A stretch of 64,000 nucleotides of DNA from Pirellulaceae bacterium. Its GTDB lineage: Bacteria; Planctomycetota; Planctomycetia; Pirellulales; Pirellulaceae. Shown one piece after another: positions 17,099 through 26,477 of this stretch; position 1 is the stretch's first letter; every line of letters starts with the position of its first letter. Below the pieces are notes generated by a model. That model searched no databases. It was not told the DNA's origin and saw only the letters and a program-made list of their open reading frames with translations. The DNA lies in NCBI GenBank assembly GCA_019636375.1, contig JAHBXS010000002.1, forward strand, positions 523,621 to 587,620, given 5' to 3'. Position numbers and translations under genes: made by a program.

Positions 17099-20000
17099 TG
17101 GCGGGGTTTGATTATGGAGCGCTTGAGCCGCGGCTTGTGCTGGACGCAGCGGCGCAAGGGGATGGGACTCCGCCGACGATCTACGACTTGGACCCCAAAG
17201 TCGGAGCCGCCGTCGTGCAGGCTTTGCAAAACGTCCAGGGGGCCGCCCAAAGTGGTTGGCGCCCGGCCACCGGTCAGACCTTTAATAACTCAGACGATTG
17301 GCGGAACGCCTCGCAGTTCAGTTACAAAGAAGACCATCAGTGGAACGAACACATTGTCGACATGGGAGCCCCCAACGGCTTGACCGTTTCGACCACCCTC
17401 ACCGCTGAACCGGTCGATGGCGGCGGGCATTTGATCTTCTATCGCGTCCACACCACCAACCGCACCGCAGGCAACATTCCCGGTTCCGGCGGACCATCGA
17501 TGGGCGGGGGCCTTGAAGGGGGCGGAGGCACCTACAACGGCCTTTCCGAAACCGTCAGCACCCAGCAGAGCGTCTACATCGCCTACACCTCGAACGAACA
17601 AGACGCCCAGTCCATCGTCAGCAGCGGACTGTTCGACCCGTCGGCCTTTGACAGTTATTTCCAAATCAATCTTGGGCACGAGTTCGAGTTCTTAGAGCTT
17701 CCGCCTCAGCCCGGCCAAACCCGCAAGTTCTCGGTTCAAACCAGCTACACCTACGACTTCGCCTTGTTCTGGAGCACCAACAGCACGACGACCGAAAACG
17801 ACATCACCACCCACATCGCCTACGACCTACTCGTCACGGCCCACGCCGAAGGGAACTACTCATACCAAGCCCACGTGATTTCCACCCAAGGAACTTTGGC
17901 CGAAGTCTACTCGATCAGCGGCAGCAGCCTCGCCACCTCGAACCAGCTTTCGAAGAACTACATCTCGATGTTCTACAACGAAGGGGACTTGTACGGATCT
18001 GGGTTTGGCGGAGTCGCCTCGGCAACCCTCTCGCGCGATTTTCATTACGTCACTTCGACCACCAGCACGACGCTGGGGAGCGGCATCCGTTACGCCTCGA
18101 CGGGAAATTCTCAAGGCTCCCTCGGTCGCCAGATCACCGGCAGCTACACGATCGCCAACAACCCCGACTTCACGCTCAGTTACTCTGGCCGCTACGACCT
18201 AACACCCAGCTTGACCAACGACATTGGCGAGGCGGGTTCGGGGCTGATCTATTCTGGCGGCACGAGTTTTGGAGTGAACACGCTGGTTGCCAGCGGGTCG
18301 GGATTTGCCGAATCCGAAGGGCGGATGTGGGGCTACGGGACGTTTGGCTTGCAGATTTCCATCAACACGTTTGCTGCGGGGAACGTGGAAGAATCGGTCC
18401 TGGGGGACAGCTTCGCCTACTTCGACTCCAGCGGCAGCAATCAGGCCAGCGCTTGGAACTACAAGCTGGAGGGGAACGGCCCCGCTCATTATTTCATCCG
18501 CTCGATGTGGGGTGGTGGATCGGGCTCGGTGTCGGCGATTACCGTGGTCGAAACGATCATCGTGCTGGACCGTGACAAGGTTCATGCTCAAGTCCCCGGC
18601 GTCTTGTCGGGGAGCGTCGTGTCGCTGGGGACTCAACCGCTGCTACAGTTCGACAGTAGTGGGTTTTCGGGCTACGATTTCCGCGCGGTCTCCGGCAGCA
18701 TCTCCACCGCGAACCCCTTCGCGTCTAACTCCAGCGGCGGTGGCGGAAGCGGCAGTGGTGGAAGTGGCGGAAGTGGCGGCGGTGGTTCCACTTCGGGTGG
18801 CGGCGAAGGGGGCGAGTCCTTCAACCTCGAACCAGCCGAACTGAACGCCGATGCGATGCTGTACTTGGAGCTTTACACTCCGACCGGCTTGTCGGAAACG
18901 GTCAGCTTTTCAAGCATCAACGGAAACCTTCCCGGAGCCCAAGCGGGGAAAGATTTTTCGTTTGTGTGGCACGCTGGAAAATCTTCTTCGCAGACCAATC
19001 ACAACAACAGCGGCGACATCATCTTCAACAGCAGCATGAAGTTCGTCCCCGACGCCAAGCCGACGTTTTCGTCAAACGGCAATTCGGCGATGGATTTTCA
19101 ATCGTCATCAAACTTCTCTGCATCGTCGAAGATCGCCCAGCAGATCAGCGACTACGCAGGTCAAAGCGGCGGCGTCTTCCTCAGCCAATCCGACAGCCGC
19201 GGCTCCTCCGCCTCCCACGGTGACTACGGTGGCAACTACAACCTCTCCATCCAAGAACGAGATGTTCCGGCTACCAGCAATACGCCAACCGTCAATAGCG
19301 TGGGAGAAATTACAGCATCTGCACCCTGGTTAATCGACACACATCTCGTTATCGGAAACCAGTCTTCTTATTTCAATGAGACAATCGATTCAGCGAACTA
19401 TGTCGATCGCGTGCGTAACACGTCTGAGGTTCACTTCTTCCAAGACCCAAACAATTTTTTGATTTCGTCGGAAGAGGTTGACTTCGAGGAAAATGAAAAC
19501 GTCACAAGCGGCAGTACACAAGAGTCTTCATCGGACAGTTTCGCGTCCGGATCGCAAGAGACCGAAACTGAGGACAACAGCGAACAGTCCAGCGAAATTG
19601 CTGGAAACGGAACTGTTCGACGAACAGTCGAATCGAAGCTCGAGGGTGCCGTGGATCCCGAGTCGCCTGAAGGGATTTCGGTTGGATCGGGAAACGCTTC
19701 TGGGTTGAATTACTTTAAATATCACCTCGTTGAAACCCTAACGTCCGAAGGAAACAACAGCGAGAGCCTTAATCGCAACGAAAAACAGAAGTCAACAAAT
19801 GAATTCGCCGAGGATGAGGGTGAAGGGGGCGAGGGCTCGGGCAATGGTGGGAACGGGTCGGCTTGGTCTGATGGCGATGAACCCGTGTACGAACACGAAG
19901 ACGGGGACCGAAAAATCGCTTTGAAAGGGGGCGGCGAAAAAGTCAAGGAGAAGGTCTATCAAGTAGAGTCAACGGTCAACCAGTTTCTGTTGAAGATGGT

Positions 20001-22620
20001 GGCAGAAGCTGTCGGTGTCGGCGACGGTGTTAGTGATCCGATTCGCTACGAGTCTGATTTCAACTTGAAAAAACATGGCACCGATACCAATCGGACCACT
20101 CACCGAGTCGAAGATTCAACCACGCAATCTTTTGGCGTCGAGCCTGACGGAATTGTTCAAACGACCAATGGTGAACTAAAAATTTTCGAGACCAACCTAA
20201 TTAAGTTGAGGAATGACGAACCAATCATTCGCGGAGACTACTTCACCAATGTCCCTGGCCAAATTGACCAAGTGGTCACCACGATCGAACCACATGATTT
20301 TAAAGTTGACGGGAATTCGACTTTAACAACCACAATTGCTTACGACGGCTTTGGAATTAAGACAAAACTCATCAATGACACTGAGGTCGATGGCGACGGT
20401 AACAACATCCTTTTGCCGACTAGGGCCGAGTCTCAGGGTGTTGGAAAAGTGACGATTACGGAACAAGATCAAGGCCTGAAAACAACGGACATCAAAGCTC
20501 AACGAGTCAAGGAGCAGTCTTGGCCGACAACCTACCTAAAACACACTCACAATGTCGAAAGTGTTTCAAAATCGGATTGGGATTTAATCGACCGCTTCAT
20601 CACTGAATACTATAGCGAAGGTGGTCATGAAATGGTCTACGAGCCGAGAGGCCAAAGCACTTGGACCAATACGCTAAAGACCAATGGAAACGCCAATTGG
20701 TGGCACGAGGTTCCTGATCCCTTAAATCAGTCGGTTATCTATCGTTCCGGATCAATGAGCTACTATTCGCGTCCGAATGCTGGATACGAGGGGGGGCCGA
20801 GCGAATTCTTGGGGCAGAATTCAGACAATGATGGAGTCAGCCTTAAGAGCGTGACCAGCCGAGATGGCTCAATTCGGCAAGTGTTCGATTCCAGCGGCAA
20901 TCTATCCAACGCCAATGGAGAAATCAAGATTCGAATCGACGCCGGAGGCTCTTCCTATGCCAATTACTACGGACAGGGATATTCTTGGAAGGGTTCCCCG
21001 GCGGTAATTAAGGCGACACGTACCATTAGTGAAATGATTCGAGGTGACTTTGAGGGTAGCAGAGAAGTCGTTTTGACTGGGTCCGCTGTCAATGGAGAGC
21101 TTGTCCTGAACCACACCGACTCAGGTTTGGAGGGCAGCAAACGAGGAGAGCGGATCACATCGGACCGTTGGAAAAAAGTTCAATACAACAATGCGTCAGT
21201 CAGTTTGATCGACAACGCTTTCGTCACGATTGACAACGGAACGTCGCAGCCAGCCACCGGTGGAAGCGCAACCGTCCTGTTCGATTCGAACGTGGTCTAT
21301 ACGGTTTCCGATAACGGTCCGCTGGAAATGAGCGGGCATTTCGGGTTCTTCGCGACAGCTTATGGTTTTGAGGGAGGGACTGTCTTTGCTGGATTCATCC
21401 GTCCCGAAATCCACGTCGAACTCGACGATGGCGCCCACAATTTAGACGGCGAAGGAAACGTCATCAGCCATCCTGGTGGTCTCGATATCGACATCACGGC
21501 CAACCCGAATTTGTTCGGTGCGGTCGGCGAGTTCTTTAACATCGAATTGAACTTGACCAACACCGGAGCGTTTTTGAAAGGGGTCGGCGAAGGATTCTTT
21601 GTCGATGGTGCGGGCGGAATGGTCGAAGGCCTGTGGGGCATGCTCAACGGATTCGCCAGCTATGTAAGCTTCGCAGCTCAGTACTACACGACCGATCTCG
21701 AAGAACTCATGGCCAACAACGCGATGGCCCAGTCTATCGACGCCGCCGGTGCGATGCTTGCCGAGGCCAAGCCCTACGTGGATGCGGTATTAAAAGACTT
21801 ACCGATTCTCACCGGCGGGCCAGGTGAACTTTCTCCTGAGACTCAGGAAATCATGACGTTGTTGGCGGAGGTCTTGCCTCAACTTCTCTCCGATCTCAAG
21901 GAGGGGATGCTCGGCATGAAAGATAACAAACGGGCCGAGTTGATTGGCAAAGTGATGGGTGCTGTCCTGTTTGAGGCTGCACTCGCAGTTGGCACCGGCG
22001 GTGCCGCTGCGTTAGCAATCGCCGGGAAACTCGGGAAACTGGAAACTATTCCCACCTCCTTCAAATTCCCCGGCAGCGACCAAATCGTCAAAAAATTCCA
22101 CAACGCCATTGGCGCGTTCTTAAAAAGAAAGCAAAATGCTCGTAAGCACTCAGTCGGCGAAGGCTCAGACGGTGAACTGCTGCGTATACGCACTGCAGGG
22201 GTTACGTCTGAGCTTGAAACCTACAACGCGAGAAAGATTGGTGCGGCAATCGCTGATGATCCGGTTGCGTATCGTTCGTACATGCAAACTAGGAATCGAG
22301 TCGGAGCAGACATGGTACTGGATTTTGGAGTTCCTCCAGTCGACGCAGCCGGTCGAGTTCGTCGCATCGACGCAATCGAGATATTCGTTCGCAACAATCC
22401 GACGGTTCGTGACGCCGTCTCAACATTCGTTCATGAATCGAGACATATTAGCGATCTTGATCGCGGCATCGTGAATCTGCTAAGACCTACTGTGCGTGAC
22501 GAATATCGGGCGTTTCGCAGAGAGTTTCTTTTTAATCATGGACGCCGTCCCGATTCAATGGAGCGTCTAAATCTTTGGTTGCGGGTTCGTGAATTGTACC
22601 CGTATCTTCCGTTGGAGTAG
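17095..22620 (+). CDS. Giant LEPR-XLL surface protein with C-terminal HExxH toxin-like tip
   Basis: The 1841-residue count uses the TTG at 17095; the ATG at 17098 is the likelier internal start. Residues 10-17 are LEPRLVLD, the LEPR-XLL motif of very large planctomycete proteins. Residues about 60-540 are a beta-rich, Thr/Ser/Asn/Gly-rich exported-looking region. A Gly/Ser linker lies near 543-575. A second beta-rich region, residues about 955-1435, is homologous to the first half of the product at 23009-25774. Hydrophobic helices follow (about 1505-1680, including AVLFEAALAVGTGGAAALAI), which resemble pre-toxin regions. The last roughly 150 residues form a distinct tip with TFVHESRHISD; His1780, Glu1781 and His1784 would bind zinc. 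A 77-aa gene starts 4 bp after the stop. This layout fits a contact-dependent polymorphic toxin; the activity is inferred. Confidence 0.8.
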   Translation: MMAGFDYGALEPRLVLDAAAQGDGTPPTIYDLDPKVGAAVVQALQNVQGAAQSGWRPATGQTFNNSDDWRNASQFSYKEDHQWNEHIVDMGAPNGLTVSTTLTAEPVDGGGHLIFYRVHTTNRTAGNIPGSGGPSMGGGLEGGGGTYNGLSETVSTQQSVYIAYTSNEQDAQSIVSSGLFDPSAFDSYFQINLGHEFEFLELPPQPGQTRKFSVQTSYTYDFALFWSTNSTTTENDITTHIAYDLLVTAHAEGNYSYQAHVISTQGTLAEVYSISGSSLATSNQLSKNYISMFYNEGDLYGSGFGGVASATLSRDFHYVTSTTSTTLGSGIRYASTGNSQGSLGRQITGSYTIANNPDFTLSYSGRYDLTPSLTNDIGEAGSGLIYSGGTSFGVNTLVASGSGFAESEGRMWGYGTFGLQISINTFAAGNVEESVLGDSFAYFDSSGSNQASAWNYKLEGNGPAHYFIRSMWGGGSGSVSAITVVETIIVLDRDKVHAQVPGVLSGSVVSLGTQPLLQFDSSGFSGYDFRAVSGSISTANPFASNSSGGGGSGSGGSGGSGGGGSTSGGGEGGESFNLEPAELNADAMLYLELYTPTGLSETVSFSSINGNLPGAQAGKDFSFVWHAGKSSSQTNHNNSGDIIFNSSMKFVPDAKPTFSSNGNSAMDFQSSSNFSASSKIAQQISDYAGQSGGVFLSQSDSRGSSASHGDYGGNYNLSIQERDVPATSNTPTVNSVGEITASAPWLIDTHLVIGNQSSYFNETIDSANYVDRVRNTSEVHFFQDPNNFLISSEEVDFEENENVTSGSTQESSSDSFASGSQETETEDNSEQSSEIAGNGTVRRTVESKLEGAVDPESPEGISVGSGNASGLNYFKYHLVETLTSEGNNSESLNRNEKQKSTNEFAEDEGEGGEGSGNGGNGSAWSDGDEPVYEHEDGDRKIALKGGGEKVKEKVYQVESTVNQFLLKMVAEAVGVGDGVSDPIRYESDFNLKKHGTDTNRTTHRVEDSTTQSFGVEPDGIVQTTNGELKIFETNLIKLRNDEPIIRGDYFTNVPGQIDQVVTTIEPHDFKVDGNSTLTTTIAYDGFGIKTKLINDTEVDGDGNNILLPTRAESQGVGKVTITEQDQGLKTTDIKAQRVKEQSWPTTYLKHTHNVESVSKSDWDLIDRFITEYYSEGGHEMVYEPRGQSTWTNTLKTNGNANWWHEVPDPLNQSVIYRSGSMSYYSRPNAGYEGGPSEFLGQNSDNDGVSLKSVTSRDGSIRQVFDSSGNLSNANGEIKIRIDAGGSSYANYYGQGYSWKGSPAVIKATRTISEMIRGDFEGSREVVLTGSAVNGELVLNHTDSGLEGSKRGERITSDRWKKVQYNNASVSLIDNAFVTIDNGTSQPATGGSATVLFDSNVVYTVSDNGPLEMSGHFGFFATAYGFEGGTVFAGFIRPEIHVELDDGAHNLDGEGNVISHPGGLDIDITANPNLFGAVGEFFNIELNLTNTGAFLKGVGEGFFVDGAGGMVEGLWGMLNGFASYVSFAAQYYTTDLEELMANNAMAQSIDAAGAMLAEAKPYVDAVLKDLPILTGGPGELSPETQEIMTLLAEVLPQLLSDLKEGMLGMKDNKRAELIGKVMGAVLFEAALAVGTGGAAALAIAGKLGKLETIPTSFKFPGSDQIVKKFHNAIGAFLKRKQNARKHSVGEGSDGELLRIRTAGVTSELETYNARKIGAAIADDPVAYRSYMQTRNRVGADMVLDFGVPPVDAAGRVRRIDAIEIFVRNNPTVRDAVSTFVHESRHISDLDRGIVNLLRPTVRDEYRAFRREFLFNHGRRPDSMERLNLWLRVRELYPYLPLE

Positions 22621-22624
22621 AGAA

Positions 22625-22858
22625 ATGGATCAATTTGTTTACGATGGTACAACTGAATCGCTTCGGGAAGTATCAAGGCTTTATAAGGATGGCGTGAAAA
22701 TTCTCTGTCCGGTATGTAACGGTGAACTGTTGGTTGCCTTAGACTTTGAAACTGCAAACGAATTGAAGGTTCACACGGGAATATACTGTCGAGCCAACGC
22801 TGCGCATGTTTGTGAGATAATTGAAATACGTCGACCCGCAAATCCGAAACCTACATAA
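22625..22858 (+). CDS. Small protein, probable immunity partner of the HESRH tip
   Basis: The 77-residue product starts at the ATG at 22625, four bases after the stop of the giant gene, so the two are translationally linked. It is soluble and acidic in its first third (MDQFVYDGTTESLREVSRLY). The centre contains CPVC and further Cys and His residues (HTGIYC, AAHVC), which could form a zinc ribbon. I do not recognise the family. The reading as immunity protein rests on its small size, tight coupling and position directly after a toxin-like tip, the standard order in polymorphic toxin loci. Confidence 0.65.
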   Translation: MDQFVYDGTTESLREVSRLYKDGVKILCPVCNGELLVALDFETANELKVHTGIYCRANAAHVCEIIEIRRPANPKPT

Positions 22859-22926
22859 GAACGAGCCGCGATTCGAGCAAATCAAAGACTGTCATGGTCG
22901 GATTTACTAAAGAGAAAAGGACAGAG

Positions 22927-22946
22927 AAAAGCACAGGCATTATTTA
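22927..22946 (+). repeat. Degenerate cassette-boundary motif, copy 1
   Basis: AAAAGCACAGGCATTATTTA resembles AAAAGGACAGGCATAATTAG, which occurs at 26793-26812 and 27705-27724. It lies 60-80 bases upstream of the second giant cassette and about 70 bases after the first small partner gene. Confidence 0.5.
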
Positions 22947-23008
22947 AATCTTAATATCCATCCGAATCGGGTTCGGGGACAGCCACAACCGGAAACGGCT
23001 CGCCGGCG

Positions 23009-25774
23009 ATGTCGGCCTTCCATTTCTTGAGCCAATCGACCCCCTCCTACGAAAGCGAAGGCTCCGATAGTTCGTCTTGGAACAGCACGCTGCGGAACGC
23101 CGTCAGTCGTGTGGACGCCGAAGAGCCCGAAACGGTCGATGACGACAACGACGATCCCGTTCACGAAGTCACTACCGACGACCACAGCCTCAGCCAATCG
23201 GGCAGCGGATCGGATTCCTTCTCATCGAGCTATCGACTGAAGACCACGATCCCCGACAGCATCGATCAATACTTTTTGAACATCACGGGACTCGACGGTG
23301 GCGATGGAAGCCCCAGTGAGATCATCGTCAACTACAAACTCGTCGCCGATGGAGATATCGTTGACGAATCCGAGTTCGAAGACAGCACCGTGTCGAGCAC
23401 CAATGTTACTGCCGACGGGATTTTCTTGACCACCGACGGTCAGTTCAAGATCACCAACACCTATTCCGGGAAGTGGCACAACCCCGAAGCGATCACCAAC
23501 ACCAAGATCACCGATTTTCCAGGCTACACCAACACCATCACCAAAGTGATCGAACCCAACGAATTGATCGTTGAAAACAACGACGAATCGACGGTGACTT
23601 TTGACTATGACGGGTTCGGCGTTCGGTTGAACTTCATTCAGCCCGAAGAAGGGGGAGATGTGTTGTCGGCGGAGTCGTTCGGTCTGCAAACCAAGGCGAC
23701 TCCGGTTGGCAAACGAACCACGACCGAGACGTCGCAAGGGAACTCGTCGGTCGCTTCCAAGTCCAAGCAAACCGAGACGAACTATTTTCCAGGGCTGAGT
23801 TGGAATTTCATGCACGAGCATCGGGCCGAAAGCCTGACGACTTCCGATTGGGACGTGGGGGATGAATGGGTGCTGGAGTTTTTAAGTGGCGGCGGCAGCA
23901 CGGTGACTTACACGCCGTCGGGTACGACGAACACTCATCGGTCTCTCGACACGCAGGGTGAGTACCAGTGGCGGAACGACCGCGTTTTGCCGTCGGGGCC
24001 TTATTCGGGGGCCTTGGCGCGGAACTGGGGTGAGTCGGAATATTTTTCGAATGGTCAGTTGATCCACGGGGTCACACGCAGCGGTTCGGTGTCGGCGACT
24101 TATGACGACGAAGGGAACGCTGTATCGGCCAGCGGTTCGCTTCAGTTGGCTCATACTTATTCCGGCACCGCTATCTCCTACATCTCCGCTTGGGGCAAGA
24201 GTGTGTTGGGTTCGGAAAGTGGCACCGGGACGATGGTCGTGGCCACTCGCAATTTTACTCAAGGCCGAAACGGCTCGTTCAATGGTGGCGAGACTTCGAC
24301 GTTGACCCCTCAAATCAACAGCGAGGGGAACATCGTTTTCGACACGACCAGTACCGGTCTCACTGGCACACGGTCAGGCAGCCAAACCACGACCGATGTC
24401 CGCAGTGTGTACGAGATATACAACGGCACGGTCCAGACGAGTGGGAATTTGTATTCGCTGACCGATTCAGGAGAGTCCCCTCCTGGCGGCGGTTCGTCGA
24501 TCAACTATTTGTTGCCATCGACCGATTTTGCAGACGATCCCCCGCCTGAGCAAAACGCCTCACTAAGCACCGGCGGCCTAGGCTACTTCGCCAGCGCCTT
24601 CGGCTTCCGAGGCGGCATCGTCGGCGCCTCCTTCGCCACCGCCCTCCCCGGCGACCCCACCCTCCCCGGTTCCACCACCTTCGGCGATACAAACTTCGAT
24701 GAGAAATATACCAACTTCCAAAGTCAACAACAGGATGATGCGCAAGCGCTTTCTGACTTGATCATGGGAATCATGATTCTGAAATATGGAAGCAACGACC
24801 CATACATCTTTGCGTTCCAGCAATATGGCGGACGACTAGAATTGTTTGAGTTTTGGTGGTGGTCCGGCAGTACGAGTTTTTATGAAGATAAATTCGATGG
24901 TTGCTGGGCTCCGGTATTTCAATTCGATTTAAGCGTGCATCGCGGTGATCCTGAAGCTGCGGCTGATGAGCTTTACTCAGTGATTCGTCAATATTCCTAC
25001 AAATCCTATGGAAAGGCGGTGTATTCTAAGGACGAAATTGCCCGTTTCAACGAAATCATGGAGTTGTCTTCAGCGAATGCTCGTGAACAAATCGAAGATG
25101 TTTTCCGCATCGGTATGGGAGCCGCAACGCCAGGTGACCTTATTCTCCTAATGCATGATTTGTCCGATACCAAACTGACTTTGGCTCAAAAGAGTTTTTT
25201 AGTTGCCCTATCGGCCATACCATTCGTGAAACTAAAGGGACTTAGCCCCAAAAAATTCTTGAATTCCGACGGAACAATCAATAAAGGCATGGTAAGATCT
25301 GTCTTGGATGATGTCAACAAGTTGAAGACCGCAGCCCCAAAGCGTGCACTGTTGCGTGACTCATTGATGAGTCTTCGAAACAAAGTCCCGAGTAGTCCAT
25401 TAACCAAAGCCGAAATGGAGCAGTTTGCCGCCGAACTTCGTGAATTCGGCGTTTGGGTCCAATACGGCAAGAAATACGAAAACGGAAATGACATGCTTCG
25501 CTTCATGCCGACAGGGCCAGGCCGAGCACAGCTCGACCTGCCAGCAAATCCAACATGGTACGAAGCATTACACGAAGCTGGACATTTTATGGATTGGATC
25601 AATCGAGGGAAGCCTAACCGCGATGACTGGTTGAAGATTCCATACCACGAAAGGGAAAAAGCCGTCTACGATTGGATAAAGGCAAATTGGTGGGACCGGC
25701 TCACACCGGAACAGCAAAGCGACGCTTTCCTTCAGTGGATGGTCGAGTATCAGAAATTCCAACGAGGAAACTAA
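23009..25774 (+). CDS. Orphan toxin cassette: 5'-truncated LEPR-XLL paralogue with HEAGH tip
   Basis: The 921-residue frame has no LEPR motif, signal or basic start. Residues about 70-545 are clearly homologous to residues about 955-1435 of the giant protein upstream: shared blocks include YDGFG, a TSDWD/KSDWD segment, and FASAFGFRGG against FATAYGFEGG. From about base 24690 the DNA becomes visibly poorer in G+C and the protein changes to an unrelated section (residues 561-921). This ends in WYEALHEAGHFMDW, where His855, Glu856 and His859 form a second, different HExxH site. The gene therefore looks like a displaced cassette that could replace the tip of the giant protein by recombination through the shared region. 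Whether it is translated alone is doubtful, since the start context is poor. Confidence 0.7.
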   Translation: MSAFHFLSQSTPSYESEGSDSSSWNSTLRNAVSRVDAEEPETVDDDNDDPVHEVTTDDHSLSQSGSGSDSFSSSYRLKTTIPDSIDQYFLNITGLDGGDGSPSEIIVNYKLVADGDIVDESEFEDSTVSSTNVTADGIFLTTDGQFKITNTYSGKWHNPEAITNTKITDFPGYTNTITKVIEPNELIVENNDESTVTFDYDGFGVRLNFIQPEEGGDVLSAESFGLQTKATPVGKRTTTETSQGNSSVASKSKQTETNYFPGLSWNFMHEHRAESLTTSDWDVGDEWVLEFLSGGGSTVTYTPSGTTNTHRSLDTQGEYQWRNDRVLPSGPYSGALARNWGESEYFSNGQLIHGVTRSGSVSATYDDEGNAVSASGSLQLAHTYSGTAISYISAWGKSVLGSESGTGTMVVATRNFTQGRNGSFNGGETSTLTPQINSEGNIVFDTTSTGLTGTRSGSQTTTDVRSVYEIYNGTVQTSGNLYSLTDSGESPPGGGSSINYLLPSTDFADDPPPEQNASLSTGGLGYFASAFGFRGGIVGASFATALPGDPTLPGSTTFGDTNFDEKYTNFQSQQQDDAQALSDLIMGIMILKYGSNDPYIFAFQQYGGRLELFEFWWWSGSTSFYEDKFDGCWAPVFQFDLSVHRGDPEAAADELYSVIRQYSYKSYGKAVYSKDEIARFNEIMELSSANAREQIEDVFRIGMGAATPGDLILLMHDLSDTKLTLAQKSFLVALSAIPFVKLKGLSPKKFLNSDGTINKGMVRSVLDDVNKLKTAAPKRALLRDSLMSLRNKVPSSPLTKAEMEQFAAELREFGVWVQYGKKYENGNDMLRFMPTGPGRAQLDLPANPTWYEALHEAGHFMDWINRGKPNRDDWLKIPYHEREKAVYDWIKANWWDRLTPEQQSDAFLQWMVEYQKFQRGN

Positions 25775-25776
25775 CT

Positions 25777-26100
25777 ATGACTACGGACAAAGGTATTATG
25801 GATAAGGATGCGGCAATTGAGAAAGCAATGAGATACGCCGAATCGAATGGACTTGGACAAAACTTGGAGGTTCAAGAGGTTTTTTACCGCAAGGCAATTA
25901 ACGACGAACAGAAAAGACAAATGGAAGAGCAAATGGGACGTCAACTGGATGCCGGTGAATTACGACTTTTCCAAGAGCATAACAAATCTGGTTGGGTAGT
26001 GCAACTCGTTTTTGAGCAATGCGAAAACGGGGCAACACCACAAGGCCCAAAAGTCTTAGTCGATGACACTGGCGAAGTTTCTCACTTTAGGCCAATGTAG
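25777..26100 (+). CDS. Small protein, probable immunity partner of the HEAGH tip
   Basis: The ATG at 25777 is two bases after the stop of the cassette gene, which decides the start; an in-frame ATG at 25672 would lie inside that gene. The 107-residue product is soluble, rich in Glu, Lys and Gln, with helices in the first half (MDKDAAIEKAMRYAE, NDEQKRQMEEQMGRQ) and a strand-rich second half (SGWVVQLVFEQCE, PKVLVDDTGEVSHF). It shares nothing obvious with the 77-aa partner of the first tip, as expected if each immunity protein matches its own toxin. The family is not recognised. Confidence 0.65.
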   Translation: MTTDKGIMDKDAAIEKAMRYAESNGLGQNLEVQEVFYRKAINDEQKRQMEEQMGRQLDAGELRLFQEHNKSGWVVQLVFEQCENGATPQGPKVLVDDTGEVSHFRPM

Positions 26101-26162
26101 TTGCCACAAATAGTTCAATGGACAAGTCAGGGGTCAGCGACGGTCTTAATTTTGGTCAATAG

Positions 26163-26187
26163 GGGGCCTGTAAATAATTTTGTGTCA
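26163..26187. repeat. Probable terminal repeat of a lost IS256-family element
   Basis: GGGCCTGTAAATAATTTTGT and the following GTCA resemble the ends of IS256-family elements, and an IS256-type transposase remnant begins just to the right in the expected orientation. I see no matching opposite end. Confidence 0.5.
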
Positions 26188-26209
26188 GGCGGTTGATTTG
26201 ATGATTTGA

Positions 26210-26402
26210 TTAGTCTGTTAGTTTGGGCATCCGTTCTTCAAACATGATGGCGAAATGGTTTAGTGCTTGTTTCCAGTGGTGGATAGGCATCGTCCATTTT
26301 CGGGACGCCTCGTGAATTGCCATATACACCAGTTTCAAGGCTGATTCTTCGTTGGGATAAATCTTGCGATTGCGAGTAAACTTGCGAATCACACTGTTGG
26401 AC
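26210..26402 (-). pseudogene. C-terminal fragment of an IS256-family transposase
   Basis: The reverse strand encodes VIRKFTRNRKIYPNEESALK, then MAIHEASRKWTMPIHHWKQA and FAIMFEERMP. This pattern (K-T-R-x-x-F-P-N, A-L-K-L, W-x-x-x-x-W-x-x-A-L-N-Q-F-A-I-x-F) is the conserved C-terminus of mutator/IS256 transposases. Roughly 60 of about 400 residues remain; the rest has been replaced by the tandem GGGGTCAG repeats at 26401-26436. It cannot be functional. Confidence 0.8.
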
Positions 26403-26436
26403 AAATCAAAGGGGTCAGACAAATCAAAGGGGTCAG
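26401..26436. repeat. Two direct copies of ACAAATCAAAGGGGTCAG
   Basis: Two perfect 18-bp copies lie end to end, followed by GACTCATTAATT. Sequences of the type AATCAAAGGGGTCAG are commonly seen beside REP-associated tyrosine transposase genes, and such a gene starts 42 bases downstream. A shorter relative (CAGGGGTCAG) is at about 26132. Confidence 0.6.
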
Positions 26437-26477
26437 GACTCATTAATTATCTCCAGTGTCTGTGGTAAGCTGATGAA

